Shown here: positions 33,067 through 41,194 of the stretch, piece after piece
Layout of the letters: each line of letters begins with the position of its first letter
Position numbering within the stretch: position 1 is the stretch's first letter
Origin: JARBUG01 sp035628915
Lineage (GTDB): Bacteria; Bacillota; Sulfobacillia; Symbiobacteriales; Symbiobacteriaceae
Length of the DNA stretch: 64,000 bases
Direction: 5' to 3'
NCBI GenBank assembly: GCA_035628915.1
Contig: DASPIW010000004.1
Location: 1 to 64,000 of the forward strand
The notes under the pieces: generated by a model
The model's database searches: none
What the model saw: only the letters and a program-made list of their open reading frames with translations
What the model was told of the DNA's origin: nothing
Made by a program: the position numbers and the translations under genes

Positions 33067-35391
33067 CTACCCCTCCCCGTGGTCGGGGCCTTTGGGCTGT
33101 GCGTAGCCCTCGCCCTCGGTCTGGTGCAACTGGGCGGCCAGTCCGGCCGCGCGGGCCGCTGCAATGCGGCCACGCAACTCGGGCGTGTCCTCGGACGGCT
33201 CGCCCTGGAGGGCGGCAAAGACCCGCTCTGCCGTGGCGGGCGCCCGGAAGACCTGCACGCCCACAGCGTCGAAAATCGCTCCGAATACAGCCGGCATCGT
33301 GGGCACGATGGGCACTTCGCCCATGCCCTTGGCGCCGGACGGCCCTTTCTCTTCCGGCACCTCTACGATAAACGTCTCGACTTTCGGCGCGTCGCCTGCC
33401 GTTGGGATGATGTAATTGGACATGTTTGGGTTAAGGAAGCGACCTTCCTTGATGAGCGTATCCTCCATGAGCGCCAGGCCCACCCCCTGAGCTATGCCGC
33501 CTTCGGACTGGCCTTCGACGCCCATGGGGTTGACCGATTTGCCCGTGTCGACCACCGAAGCGACTTCCAGCACCTGCACTTCGCCGGTGAGCGTGTCGAC
33601 TTCGACCAGCGCTGCCTGGGCGCCGTACCCGTAAATGTGGTGCGGTAGGCCGAAAGCGCCGGGAATCTCTTCTTCCGCTTCGGGCCACAGGAAGGAGCCT
33701 TTCACCTTGGTCTCCAAATGGCGTTTGTGCGCCACGGCATAGGCCTCAGCCCAACTTGAGACGCCGCACTCGTTCAGGAGGGCCACCATTTTCTCGGCCG
33801 CAAGCTGAATCGCCTTGCCGCCCGTGAAGACGGAGCGGGTGGCGGTAACGGTGCCAGAGTCGGCGGAGTAGCCCGTGTCGCCCTGAATCACTTCAATGTC
33901 GGCCACATCGCAGCCCAGCGCCTCCGCGGCGAACTGGGCGTAGGCCGTCTGGTTGCCAGTCCCAATCTCCTGAATGGAGATGCCGACCCTGAACTTACCG
34001 CCCGGCAGCAGTTCGATGACGGCGGCGCCGTAGTCGGGAATGCCCTTGCCCAGGCCGAGGCCCTGCATGCCGACGCCAATGCCGACGCCCCGCCGTTTCC
34101 ATGGTTCGGTGGCGGCCTGCTTGCGCGCGACGCGTTCCTTCCAGGTCGGGGAGTTCTCCAGGGCGGCCAGGACCGCCTGATTCCCCACCCCGGTCGTCAT
34201 CGGATTGCCGATGGCCGACTCGTCGCCCCGCCGGATGGCGTTCTGCTTGCGCAGGTCCAGCGGGTCGCGTCCCAGCCGCCGGGCGATCTCATCCACATTG
34301 GACTCCAGGGCGACCAGCACCTGGGGCACGCCGAAGCCCCGGAAGGCCCCGCTGATGCCGTTGTTGGTATAGACGCAGTACCCTTCCACATTCACATTCG
34401 GGAACCGGTAAATGCCCCCGACGTGCTCGATCGCGAGGTTCAGCACCGGCCCGCCCAGCGAGGCGTAGGCGCCGGTGTCGGAGACCAGGAACGCCTCCTG
34501 CGCCAGGAAGGTGCCGTCGGTGGCTGCCGCCGTGCGCATCTGTACCACGAACGGATGCCGCTTGATGCCCGCTACCATCGACTCTTCGCGTGACAGGTGG
34601 ATTTTGACGGGGCGCCCGCCCGTGTGCAGGGCCAGCAGGGCCAGATAATGCTGAACGGTCAACTCATCCTTGCCGCCGAAGGCGCCGCCGGATGGACTGG
34701 AGAACTCGCGGATCTTCTCTGGGTCCCAGTTCAGCAGGCGGGCCAACTGCAGCCGGTCCCGGAAGGCCGCCTGCGCCGGGCACCAAATGTAAAGCATCCC
34801 GTCGGGCCTCAACTGCCCGACGCCGCCTTCGGTCTCCAGGAACATGTGCGCCTGCCGCGGCGTGAAGTAGATGTGATCGGCCACCACCGCAGCTTCCGCA
34901 AAGGCCTTCGCCACATCGCCCCGGCGAATTACCGTGCGCAGGTGGATGTTGCCTGTCTCGTGTACGGGGGGCGAGTCAGGCAGAAGCGCCGCCAGGGGGT
35001 CATCCACCACCGGCAGCGGTTCGTAGTCAACTTCAATCAGCGCAAGGGCCTGCGCGGCGGTTTCCGGCGTTTCGGCGGCTACCAGGGCGACGGCGTCGCC
35101 CAGCATGCGGACCTTCTCCTTGCAGAGCACGGGCTGGTCCGGAATCACGATGCCAAAGCCGTTCAGGCCGGGTACGTCGGCATGCGTCAGCACGCAAATG
35201 ACGCCCGGCAGCGCCTTGGCCTTTGCCGTATCAATGCGGCGGATATAGGCGTGCGGGTGGCGAGACCGCAGCACCCTGCCGTAGCAGGGATTCGTCAGGG
35301 GCAGGTCGGTCATGTAGACGGGCTCGCCTTTCAGTTTGGGCGCCGCATCCACCCGGTGAACCGACTTGCCGAGCCAGGACTCTGTTTTCAC
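33067..35391 (-). CDS. Xanthine dehydrogenase-type molybdenum-binding subunit
   Basis: The catalytic subunit (about 774 aa) of a three-part molybdenum hydroxylase. Cofactor and catalytic regions are visible: SPSGGAFGGKDE, GISGAFRGFGVPQ, IQEIGTGNQTAYAQ and near the end GAKGMGEVPIVP with the base-acting glutamate. GTG 35391 is preferred, with GGAGG nine bases upstream; TTG at 35397 is too close to that site. Its start lies inside the end of the MoaD-like gene. The purine context suggests xanthine or another oxopurine as substrate. Confidence 0.94.
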   Translation of the reverse strand: MKTESWLGKSVHRVDAAPKLKGEPVYMTDLPLTNPCYGRVLRSRHPHAYIRRIDTAKAKALPGVICVLTHADVPGLNGFGIVIPDQPVLCKEKVRMLGDAVALVAAETPETAAQALALIEVDYEPLPVVDDPLAALLPDSPPVHETGNIHLRTVIRRGDVAKAFAEAAVVADHIYFTPRQAHMFLETEGGVGQLRPDGMLYIWCPAQAAFRDRLQLARLLNWDPEKIREFSSPSGGAFGGKDELTVQHYLALLALHTGGRPVKIHLSREESMVAGIKRHPFVVQMRTAAATDGTFLAQEAFLVSDTGAYASLGGPVLNLAIEHVGGIYRFPNVNVEGYCVYTNNGISGAFRGFGVPQVLVALESNVDEIARRLGRDPLDLRKQNAIRRGDESAIGNPMTTGVGNQAVLAALENSPTWKERVARKQAATEPWKRRGVGIGVGMQGLGLGKGIPDYGAAVIELLPGGKFRVGISIQEIGTGNQTAYAQFAAEALGCDVADIEVIQGDTGYSADSGTVTATRSVFTGGKAIQLAAEKMVALLNECGVSSWAEAYAVAHKRHLETKVKGSFLWPEAEEEIPGAFGLPHHIYGYGAQAALVEVDTLTGEVQVLEVASVVDTGKSVNPMGVEGQSEGGIAQGVGLALMEDTLIKEGRFLNPNMSNYIIPTAGDAPKVETFIVEVPEEKGPSGAKGMGEVPIVPTMPAVFGAIFDAVGVQVFRAPATAERVFAALQGEPSEDTPELRGRIAAARAAGLAAQLHQTEGEGYAQPKGPDHGEG

Positions 35392-35615
35392 AGGCAACCG
35401 CCTCCGATCGGGGGAACCAACTTCAGGCTCCGGGCCGTCGCCGGAATGGCGGCGGAGAAGCCGGTCGGGTCGTCGTCCGCCAGTACGATGAAGTACCGGT
35501 CGTCGATGTGGAGCTCCCGGAGCAGCGCCTCGACGGTGGTGCCGGGCGCCACTTCGACATCGGTGTCCACGTAGATGTCCCGGAGGGGGCCGTAGAACTC
35601 AACGCGCAGCCGCAT
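35388..35615 (-). CDS. MoaD/ThiS-like sulfur-carrier protein in the hydroxylase operon
   Basis: A 75-aa beta-grasp protein resembling MoaD: YGPLRDIY at the start, a VAPGTTVEALLREL helix region and an LVPPIGGG end. MoaD and ThiS proteins act through a C-terminal Gly-Gly that is thiocarboxylated. Here two more residues (Cys-Leu) follow the glycines, so maturation would need removal of the tail or the protein has another role. The extra codons coincide with the overlap with the next gene (GTGA). It also overlaps the FAD-subunit gene by 17 bases. Confidence 0.82.
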   Translation of the reverse strand: MRLRVEFYGPLRDIYVDTDVEVAPGTTVEALLRELHIDDRYFIVLADDDPTGFSAAIPATARSLKLVPPIGGGCL

Positions 35616-36453
35616 CCGGCATCACCTCCGGACCGAGCAGGCGGATCAGCCCGCGAAGCAGCAGGTTGCCGGCCATGGCCCGCCGGTACCCGGCGCCGGC
35701 CCGCACATCGCTGATGGGCATTGCCGCAGCTTTCGCGGCCGCCACAGCGGCGGTGACGTTGATCGGGTCGACCAGCGCGGCTTCCGCGGCGGGCACACGG
35801 CTGACCGTCGGGGCGACGGCGCCCAGGGCCACCCGGGCCATGCCCGCCCCCAGCCGCACGGCCACGCTAGCAATGGAAATGGCATGGGCGGCCCGCAGCC
35901 CCAGCTTCTCGAATGTGCAAAGCTCATCCGGGCTCTGGGCGCGGAAACGGACCCCGGTAATCAACTCACCGGAGGCCAGCTTCAGGCGCCCCGGGCCCAG
36001 CATGAACTGGTCGATGGGCCGGTGGCAGTTGTTGTTGATGATAACAGTCGCCTCCAGGGCATACAGCGCCGGGAGGCTGTCGCCGGCAGGAGAGGCCGTT
36101 CCGATGTTCCCGCCGATAGTGCCCATGTTCCGAATCTGCGGCCCGCCGATTGTACGGGCCGCTTTAGCCAACAGGGGGGCGCCGTCCCGAATCAGGGGCG
36201 ACGCAAGTAGCTCGCTAAAGGTGGTGAGAGCGCCGACCTCCAGCCAGTGGCCGTCGCGGCGTATGTAATTCAGCTCGCCCCGCAGGTGAAGCAGGTTCAC
36301 CCAGGCCCGGGGGCGCCAGAGCCCGTCCTTGAACTTGACCATGGCGTCGGTGCCGCCCGCCAGCGGCCGGATTTCACCGCCCCCTTCCGCCAAAACCCGG
36401 AGCGCCTCCACAAGCGTGGGCGGCGAATAGACCGTCACGTCTCCCTGGAGCAT
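35599..36453 (-). CDS. Xanthine dehydrogenase-type FAD-binding subunit
   Basis: A 284-aa CO-dehydrogenase-type FAD subunit. The N-terminal PCMH domain has the flavin loops LAGGTDAMVKFKDG and NMGTIGGNIGTASPAGDSLP, and the C-terminal domain has YRRAMAGNLLLRGL. It is the first gene of the long minus-strand purine operon, 179 bases from the divergent adenine deaminase gene. Together with the genes at 33067 and 32598 it makes a complete L-M-S hydroxylase. Confidence 0.92.
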   Translation of the reverse strand: MLQGDVTVYSPPTLVEALRVLAEGGGEIRPLAGGTDAMVKFKDGLWRPRAWVNLLHLRGELNYIRRDGHWLEVGALTTFSELLASPLIRDGAPLLAKAARTIGGPQIRNMGTIGGNIGTASPAGDSLPALYALEATVIINNNCHRPIDQFMLGPGRLKLASGELITGVRFRAQSPDELCTFEKLGLRAAHAISIASVAVRLGAGMARVALGAVAPTVSRVPAAEAALVDPINVTAAVAAAKAAAMPISDVRAGAGYRRAMAGNLLLRGLIRLLGPEVMPDAAAR

Positions 36454-36561
36454 CTGGAATCGCCTCCCTCACTGGACCAATATTCAGCTGGACTGAAAAT
36501 CCTGCGCCGTATTTCGCTCCGACTTGATGAAGTTCCTCCAATTTTGTGCACTTCTTAGTTC

Positions 36562-36574
36562 TTTTCCGAACAAT
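36562..36574 (+). promoter_or_regulatory. Candidate PurR-type box before adenine deaminase
   Basis: TTTTCCGAACAAT agrees with the Bacillus PurR box (AWWWCCGAACWWT) at 12 of 13 positions. It lies 59 bases before the adenine deaminase start, in the shared region with the divergent hydroxylase operon. Only one box was found, whereas B. subtilis sites are usually paired. Confidence 0.4.
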
Positions 36575-36632
36575 TTTGCGGTATGCTGGATTTCAAATAA
36601 GGGCTCTGCAGGCAGTGAGGGGGGTATCTCGG

Positions 36633-38375
36633 ATGGCGGGTCCGCTCACGTTTGAGGAAGTGCGATACGCTGTGGCAGTTGCCGCCGGGCGTGAGCCCGG
36701 CACGCTCCTGCTGACCAACGCCCGGGTGGTCAACGTCTTCAGCGGGGAGGTTGAGTCCGGACCTGTCCTCCTCGCAGGCCGGCTAATCGCCGGCGTCGGT
36801 CCGGAGTATGCCGGGGCGCTGTCCCGGGAGACCGCCGACCTGCAGGGTGCCTACCTGGTGCCGGGCTTTGTGGATGGGCACGTGCACCTGGAGTCGGCGC
36901 TCGTTGAGCCGCGGGAATACGCCCGTGCGGTCGTGCCGCGGGGCGTTACGGCCGTGGTATGGGACCCGCACGAGTGGGCGAACGTGGTGGGCACGGCGGC
37001 CTTTGAAGCGGCCCAGGTGGCCACGGCCGGCCTGCCGCTCGATGTATGGCTGACCGCATCATCCTGCGTGGCGGCCAGTCCTCTGGAGACGGCCGGCGCC
37101 CGGCTCGATCCCGAAGACCTGCAGGCAGTGCTGGGCAGCGGGCGCGTGGTGGGTCTGGGTGAACTGATGAATTTTCCCGGCGTTGTGGCCGGTGTCCCCG
37201 AAGAGTTGGACAAGGCCTGGCGGGCGGAGGGGCTCGGCAAGGCCGTGGACGGGCATGCCCCGCTCCTGGCAGGCAGGGCTCTGCAGGCTTACGTGGCTGC
37301 CGGCGTAGGTTCGGACCATGAGTGCATGAATATGCACGAGGCGGAAGAGAAGCTGCGCCTGGGTATGACGGTCTTTCTGCGGGAAGGGTCGGCGGCGCGC
37401 AACCTGGCCGACCTGCTGCCGTTGGTTACGCCAGAGCGCCGTGACCGCTTTTGCCTTGTCACTGACGACAAACACCCTCACGACCTGGTGCGTGAGGGTG
37501 GCGTGGATTATGCCGTTCGCAAGGCGGTGCAGCTCGGGCTTGACCTGCCGACGGCTGTCCGGCTGGCGACACTCAATACGTGCCGGTTCTTCGGGCTGCG
37601 CCGTAAGGGCGCCATTGCCCCGGGACACTGGGCCGACCTGGCCATACTGGAGCCCGGCACGCTCACCTGCAGAGCTGTGTACAAGGCAGGGGAACTCGTG
37701 GCAAGAGACGGCCGGTTGCTGGTAGATGTGTACCCGCCCACCGACCCCCGGCTGCTGAACACGGTCAGACTGCCTGATGTCACCCCGGAGCGACTGCGGC
37801 TGCCTGCGCCGGCCAGCCTGGTGCGCGTGATCGGGGTGGTGCCGGGGCAGATCATCACGCGGGCGCTGACGGTGGCGCCCACCGTGCGCGACGGCCAGGT
37901 GGTGGCCGACCCGGCCCGGGACCTGGCCAAGCTCGTGGTGATGGAGCGGCACGGACGGACGGGCGGCGTAGGCGTGGGACTGGTGCAGGGGCTGGGGCTG
38001 AAGCGCGGCGCCATCGCTTCGACGGTTGCACATGACGCACACAACATCATCGTTGCGGGCATTTCCGACGTCGATATTCTGGCGGCGGCCCACGCCGTGT
38101 CGGAGACCGGCGGCGGGTTCGCCGCCGTTGTAGACGGGCACCTGCTGGCAGGCCTTGCGCTGCCCGTGGGTGGGCTGATGTCCCAGCACTCCCTGCCGGA
38201 GGTAGTCGCGGCCCTGGACCGGCTTGAGGAAGCGGTCCGGAGCCTGGGTGTTTCAATCGCGGCACCGTTCATGACCGTTTCGTTCCTGGCACTGTCGGTC
38301 ATTCCGGAACTGAAACTGACCGACCAGGGGTATGTGGATCCCTCTGGCGGGCGCCTTCTTCAGCTAGGCATATGA
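36633..38375 (+). CDS. ade: Adenine deaminase (Ade), 580 aa
   Basis: Converts adenine to hypoxanthine, feeding the hydroxylases. The amidohydrolase barrel has VPGFVDGHVHLESALVEP and AVVWDPHEWANV near residues 80-125, CLVTDDKHPHDLV near 280 and the C-terminal GGGFAAVVDG domain of long Ade proteins. Length is normal. ATG 36633 has GAGGGGGGT upstream; the longer frame from 36546 begins in the AT-richer promoter region. It is divergent from the hydroxylase operon and followed by a separate MarR unit. Confidence 0.94.
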   Translation: MAGPLTFEEVRYAVAVAAGREPGTLLLTNARVVNVFSGEVESGPVLLAGRLIAGVGPEYAGALSRETADLQGAYLVPGFVDGHVHLESALVEPREYARAVVPRGVTAVVWDPHEWANVVGTAAFEAAQVATAGLPLDVWLTASSCVAASPLETAGARLDPEDLQAVLGSGRVVGLGELMNFPGVVAGVPEELDKAWRAEGLGKAVDGHAPLLAGRALQAYVAAGVGSDHECMNMHEAEEKLRLGMTVFLREGSAARNLADLLPLVTPERRDRFCLVTDDKHPHDLVREGGVDYAVRKAVQLGLDLPTAVRLATLNTCRFFGLRRKGAIAPGHWADLAILEPGTLTCRAVYKAGELVARDGRLLVDVYPPTDPRLLNTVRLPDVTPERLRLPAPASLVRVIGVVPGQIITRALTVAPTVRDGQVVADPARDLAKLVVMERHGRTGGVGVGLVQGLGLKRGAIASTVAHDAHNIIVAGISDVDILAAAHAVSETGGGFAAVVDGHLLAGLALPVGGLMSQHSLPEVVAALDRLEEAVRSLGVSIAAPFMTVSFLALSVIPELKLTDQGYVDPSGGRLLQLGI

Positions 38376-38404
38376 AGAAAGCCTTCTGTTCTTGCGAACG
38401 GTGC

Positions 38405-38433
38405 TTGACTTTACTTCGACCTCGTAGTATATT
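38405..38433 (+). promoter_or_regulatory. Promoter of marR-arsA unit with operator in the spacer
   Basis: TTGACT (38405-38410), a 17-base spacer and TATATT (38428-38433) make a good housekeeping promoter. Its spacer is occupied by TACTTCGACCTCGTAGTA (38412-38429), an imperfect palindrome that recurs at 38447 and 39002. Binding there would block RNA polymerase. Confidence 0.85.
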
Positions 38434-38446
38434 GACGGCAGAAAGA

Positions 38447-38464
38447 TACTTCGGCCTCGTAGTA
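38447..38464. promoter_or_regulatory. MarR-type operator, second copy
   Basis: TACTTCGGCCTCGTAGTA differs from the first copy by one base and starts 35 bases after it, just downstream of the probable transcription start and 17 bases before the marR gene. Two sites about three helical turns apart would allow cooperative autoregulation. Confidence 0.75.
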
Positions 38465-38480
38465 AAGAGCGGGGTGACGC

Positions 38481-38960
38481 ATGGAACAACTGTTGGAGAT
38501 GTTTTTGACCGGCGGCGCCAAACTCCCGTTTTTCAACTCGGATTTGCTGGAGCTCGACAAGGAACTGCCCAAGTCCGACTTTCTGGCCCTGCTGCTGTTG
38601 CAGCGGCGAGGCGAGGCCACCATGTCGGAGCTGGCAGCCGACCTCAATGCGCCCCTCAGCACCGCCACCGGCATCGGCGCCCGCCTGGAGAAGAAGCGGC
38701 TGGTGGAGCGGCAGCGCCACCCGAAGGATAAACGGGTGATCATGCTCCGCCTCACAGCTGAAGGTCAAGACCTGGCCGCCCGGGCCCGGGCGCAGATCGA
38801 CGCCCTGCTCAACCGCATTCAGCAGGCGCTCAGCCCGGCGGAAATGCAGCAGCTCGTGGGGCTGGTACAGAAGATCCTCTCGGCCCTGCAAGCTGCCACG
38901 CCCGGCCAGCCGTCGGGAGCAGCACCTGACGAGGCCCGCCGCATCATCATTGAAGATTGA
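38481..38960 (+). CDS. MarR-family regulator, 159 aa
   Basis: A winged-helix dimeric repressor. The core helix-turn-helix (ATMSELAADLNAPLSTATGIGARLEKK) and wing (RHPKDKRVIMLRLTAEGQDL) are typical, flanked by dimerisation helices. It starts at ATG 38481 after a weak GGGGTGA site. The three copies of its presumed operator flank both this gene and the ArsA-like gene, so autorepression plus control of the ATPase is likely. The inducer is unknown. Confidence 0.92.
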   Translation: MEQLLEMFLTGGAKLPFFNSDLLELDKELPKSDFLALLLLQRRGEATMSELAADLNAPLSTATGIGARLEKKRLVERQRHPKDKRVIMLRLTAEGQDLAARARAQIDALLNRIQQALSPAEMQQLVGLVQKILSALQAATPGQPSGAAPDEARRIIIED

Positions 38961-39001
38961 GGATTGGGGTGGCCCCGTGCCGCCTCTCTCTTCAACAGAA
39001 A

Positions 39002-39019
39002 TACTTCGAGGTCGTAGTA
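39002..39019. promoter_or_regulatory. MarR-type operator, third copy, before arsA-like gene
   Basis: TACTTCGAGGTCGTAGTA lies between the marR stop and the ATPase start, overlapping no coding sequence. It matches the first copy except for two central bases. It could block an internal promoter or act as a transcriptional roadblock. Confidence 0.75.
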
Positions 39020-39034
39020 ATGGAGGCAGGAAGC

Positions 39035-40234
39035 ATGAGAATCATCGTTTACACCGGCAAGGGCGGCGTTGGCAAGACCAGCGTGGCTGCCGCCACCGCA
39101 GTCCGCCTCGCCGCAATGGGCCAGCGGACCCTTGTCATCAGCACCGATGCGGCCCACAGTCTGGCCGATTCCCTGGACCAGCCCCTCGGCTCCGAGCCTA
39201 CCCTTGTCTCGGCGAATCTCTGGGGCATCGAAGTTGACAGCCTGAGAGAAGCCGAAAAGAACTGGGGCGCCATTCAGCGCTGGTTCGCCTACATGCTCCA
39301 GTGGGCAAAAATGAACGAGGTCAGCGCGGAGGAACTCCTGGTTTTCCCCGGCCTCGAGGAGCTCTTTGCTCTGCTGCGCATCCGGGAATTCGCCAACGGC
39401 GGCGAGTATGACGTGCTGGTGGTCGACTGCGCTCCCACGGGCGAAACGCTCCGGCTGCTCTCGTACCCCGCCACCATGACCTGGTGGCTGGAGAAGATCT
39501 TCCCGTGGAAGAAGAAGGCGATCAAAGTCGCCCGCCCCGTGGTAAAGATGGCGACCCGGGGTTTTGAGTTGCCCAGCGACGACGTAATTGACGCCATTGA
39601 ACTGCTCTGCCGGCACCTGGCCGAGCTGCAGGGCTTGCTGCTCAACCCGGAAGTGACCACGGTCCGCATAGTGCTCAACCCGGAGAAGATGGTCCTGGCC
39701 GAATCCCGCCGCTCCTTCACCTACTTGAACCTGTCCGGCTTCCATACGGACGCGGTCATCGTCAACCGAGTGCTCCCCGCTGAGGCGGGGCAGGGCTACC
39801 TGGCCGAGTGGCGCAACATCCAGGCCAAGTACGACGACGAGATCCGGGAGGCGTTCAGCCCCCTGCCCATTCTGCGGGTGCCGATGATGAAGACCGAAGT
39901 GTTGGGCCTGCCCATGCTCGAACTTGTGGCCGGGGCTGCCTTTGGTGAGCACGATCCCGGTGCAATCATGTACGAAGGCCGGGTAGAGGAGATTCGCAAG
40001 GAAGAGACGGGATTCGTGCTCGACCTGGCCCTGGGTTTCGCCGCAAAGGAAGAGATCAACCTGACCCAGCGCGGCGACGAACTGACCGTACGGGTCGGGT
40101 GGTACAAACGGAAGGTCATGCTGCCCCGGACGCTGATGGGGCGCCCCGTGCTGGGCGCCAGGTTCGCCGGCCAGCGGCTGTGTGTTCGCTTCGGCGAGCG
40201 CCAGACTGCCTCGGTTTCTGCAGAGGAGGAATGA
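39035..40234 (+). CDS. ArsA/GET3-family ATPase with C-terminal Hsp20-like domain
   Basis: A 399-aa P-loop ATPase: deviant Walker A YTGKGGVGKTSVAAA near the start, switch region STDAAHSLADS and Walker B-like VLVVDCAPTGETLRLL. The last 80 residues (EEINLTQRGDELTVRVGWYKRKVMLP) resemble the alpha-crystallin/Hsp20 domain seen in some bacterial ArsA homologues. No arsenite pump or arsenic regulator lies nearby, so handling of a client protein or metalloid is open. ATG 39035 has GGAGG eight bases upstream. It is followed after three bases by a small gene. Confidence 0.88.
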   Translation: MRIIVYTGKGGVGKTSVAAATAVRLAAMGQRTLVISTDAAHSLADSLDQPLGSEPTLVSANLWGIEVDSLREAEKNWGAIQRWFAYMLQWAKMNEVSAEELLVFPGLEELFALLRIREFANGGEYDVLVVDCAPTGETLRLLSYPATMTWWLEKIFPWKKKAIKVARPVVKMATRGFELPSDDVIDAIELLCRHLAELQGLLLNPEVTTVRIVLNPEKMVLAESRRSFTYLNLSGFHTDAVIVNRVLPAEAGQGYLAEWRNIQAKYDDEIREAFSPLPILRVPMMKTEVLGLPMLELVAGAAFGEHDPGAIMYEGRVEEIRKEETGFVLDLALGFAAKEEINLTQRGDELTVRVGWYKRKVMLPRTLMGRPVLGARFAGQRLCVRFGERQTASVSAEEE

Positions 40235-40237
40235 GTC

Positions 40238-40462
40238 ATGGCGCGGCGCGATCAATTGCACGTGGCTCTGGACATGCTGCTGGATTTGGCGCAGAAGTAT
40301 GTGACCCACCCTGTCCCGCCCGGGGTCGGCTCGCATTTCCGGGCCGCCCGGCGGGAAGCCCTCCTCGGCGTCCGGGCGATGGTGGACGCCGCCATTGAGC
40401 GGTTGGACGAAGCGCCGGCGGCAGCCGCCGGGCCCACCAGCATCAAGATTAACGCGGAATGA
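40238..40462 (+). CDS. Small hypothetical protein after ArsA-like ATPase, 74 aa
   Basis: Not recognised. The product is helical and soluble (RDQLHVALDMLLDLAQKYV, then FRAARREALLGVRAMVDAAIERL) with an Ala-rich tail. It starts three bases after the ATPase stop, with GAGGAGGA upstream, and is followed by a terminator. It is the last gene of the MarR-controlled unit. The constant spacing suggests a partner or regulator of the ATPase; this is inference from position. Confidence 0.75.
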   Translation: MARRDQLHVALDMLLDLAQKYVTHPVPPGVGSHFRAARREALLGVRAMVDAAIERLDEAPAAAAGPTSIKINAE

Positions 40463-40468
40463 ATAAGA

Positions 40469-40498
40469 ACAAGGCCGCCTCTTGACAGGCGGCCTTGT
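40469..40498 (+). terminator. Hairpin ending the marR-arsA unit
   Basis: A perfect 12-bp inverted repeat (ACAAGGCCGCCT and its complement, six-base loop) lies after the stop at 40462. The T tract is poor, so termination could be partial. Confidence 0.7.
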
Positions 40499-40513
40499 CA
40501 GGGATCATTATTA

Positions 40514-40531
40514 ACTTATCGATCAGTAAGT
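40514..40531. promoter_or_regulatory. TetR-type operator before the exporter operon
   Basis: ACTTATCGATCAGTAAGT is an 18-base palindrome with seven of nine paired positions. It lies 27 bases before the tetR start, in an AT-richer promoter region, and fits TetR-family autoregulation. Confidence 0.65.
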
Positions 40532-40557
40532 AAATTGACCAGAGGTAGGTGACGGTC

Positions 40558-41187
40558 ATGGCCCCCCGCCCCAAGAATCCGCCGCCCGACCGCCGTCGGG
40601 AGATTTTGGACGCCGCTCTCCGGGTCTTTTCGACCAAGGGGTACGAGGCGAGCACGAACGCCGAAATCGCACGCGAGGCAGGGGTGACGGCTGCTGCGCT
40701 CTACTATTATTTCCCAAGCAAGGCGGAGCTGTTCAAAGCTGCGATTACCGAACGCAAAACGACGCTCGTTGGGAACGTGGAGCAGATAGCCGGTCCCCTG
40801 CTGGACATGCCGCCCGATGTGGTCTTTCCGGTCGCGTTGCAGGCAATCGGGGCGTTCGCGGCTGATGAGCGGACCCAGGCCATCATGCGGATGATCCTGT
40901 CGGAAGGCCCCAGAAATTCGGAAGTCATGGAAGTCTACCAGCGGGACGTGATCGGGCAGGTCGCACCACTGGCGCTTCGGTACGTCCAGCGGCAGATGGA
41001 CCTGGGGCATCTGCGCACCATGGATCCCCGGCTTTTGTCGCTCCTGGTCAACGGCCCCCTGATGATGCTGGTGATCACACGCGATTTCTTGAAGCTCGAC
41101 GTCGCTCAGGACCTTACCAATGACATGGTTATCGCGGGGATTGCCCAAACCATTCTGCCGGCGGTAATCGGGGAGAAGAAGGAGTGA
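40558..41187 (+). CDS. TetR-family repressor of the adjacent exporter
   Basis: A one-domain HTH regulator with a ligand-binding C-terminus, about 209 aa. The DNA-binding part RVFSTKGYEASTNAEIAREAGVTAAALYYYF is clear; the rest is helical and variable. ATG 40558 is favoured over a GTG nine bases upstream. The operator at 40514-40531 and the exporter genes directly downstream indicate control of multidrug or solvent efflux. Confidence 0.9.
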   Translation: MAPRPKNPPPDRRREILDAALRVFSTKGYEASTNAEIAREAGVTAAALYYYFPSKAELFKAAITERKTTLVGNVEQIAGPLLDMPPDVVFPVALQAIGAFAADERTQAIMRMILSEGPRNSEVMEVYQRDVIGQVAPLALRYVQRQMDLGHLRTMDPRLLSLLVNGPLMMLVITRDFLKLDVAQDLTNDMVIAGIAQTILPAVIGEKKE

Positions 41188-41194
41188 GGCCGAC

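Noticed and set aside
32598..36453. Selenocysteine insertion in the hydroxylase operon
   Set aside because: Neighbouring genes belong to the selenium-dependent hydroxylase set, but no in-frame TGA with continuing homology was seen; selenium would be a labile cofactor ligand instead.
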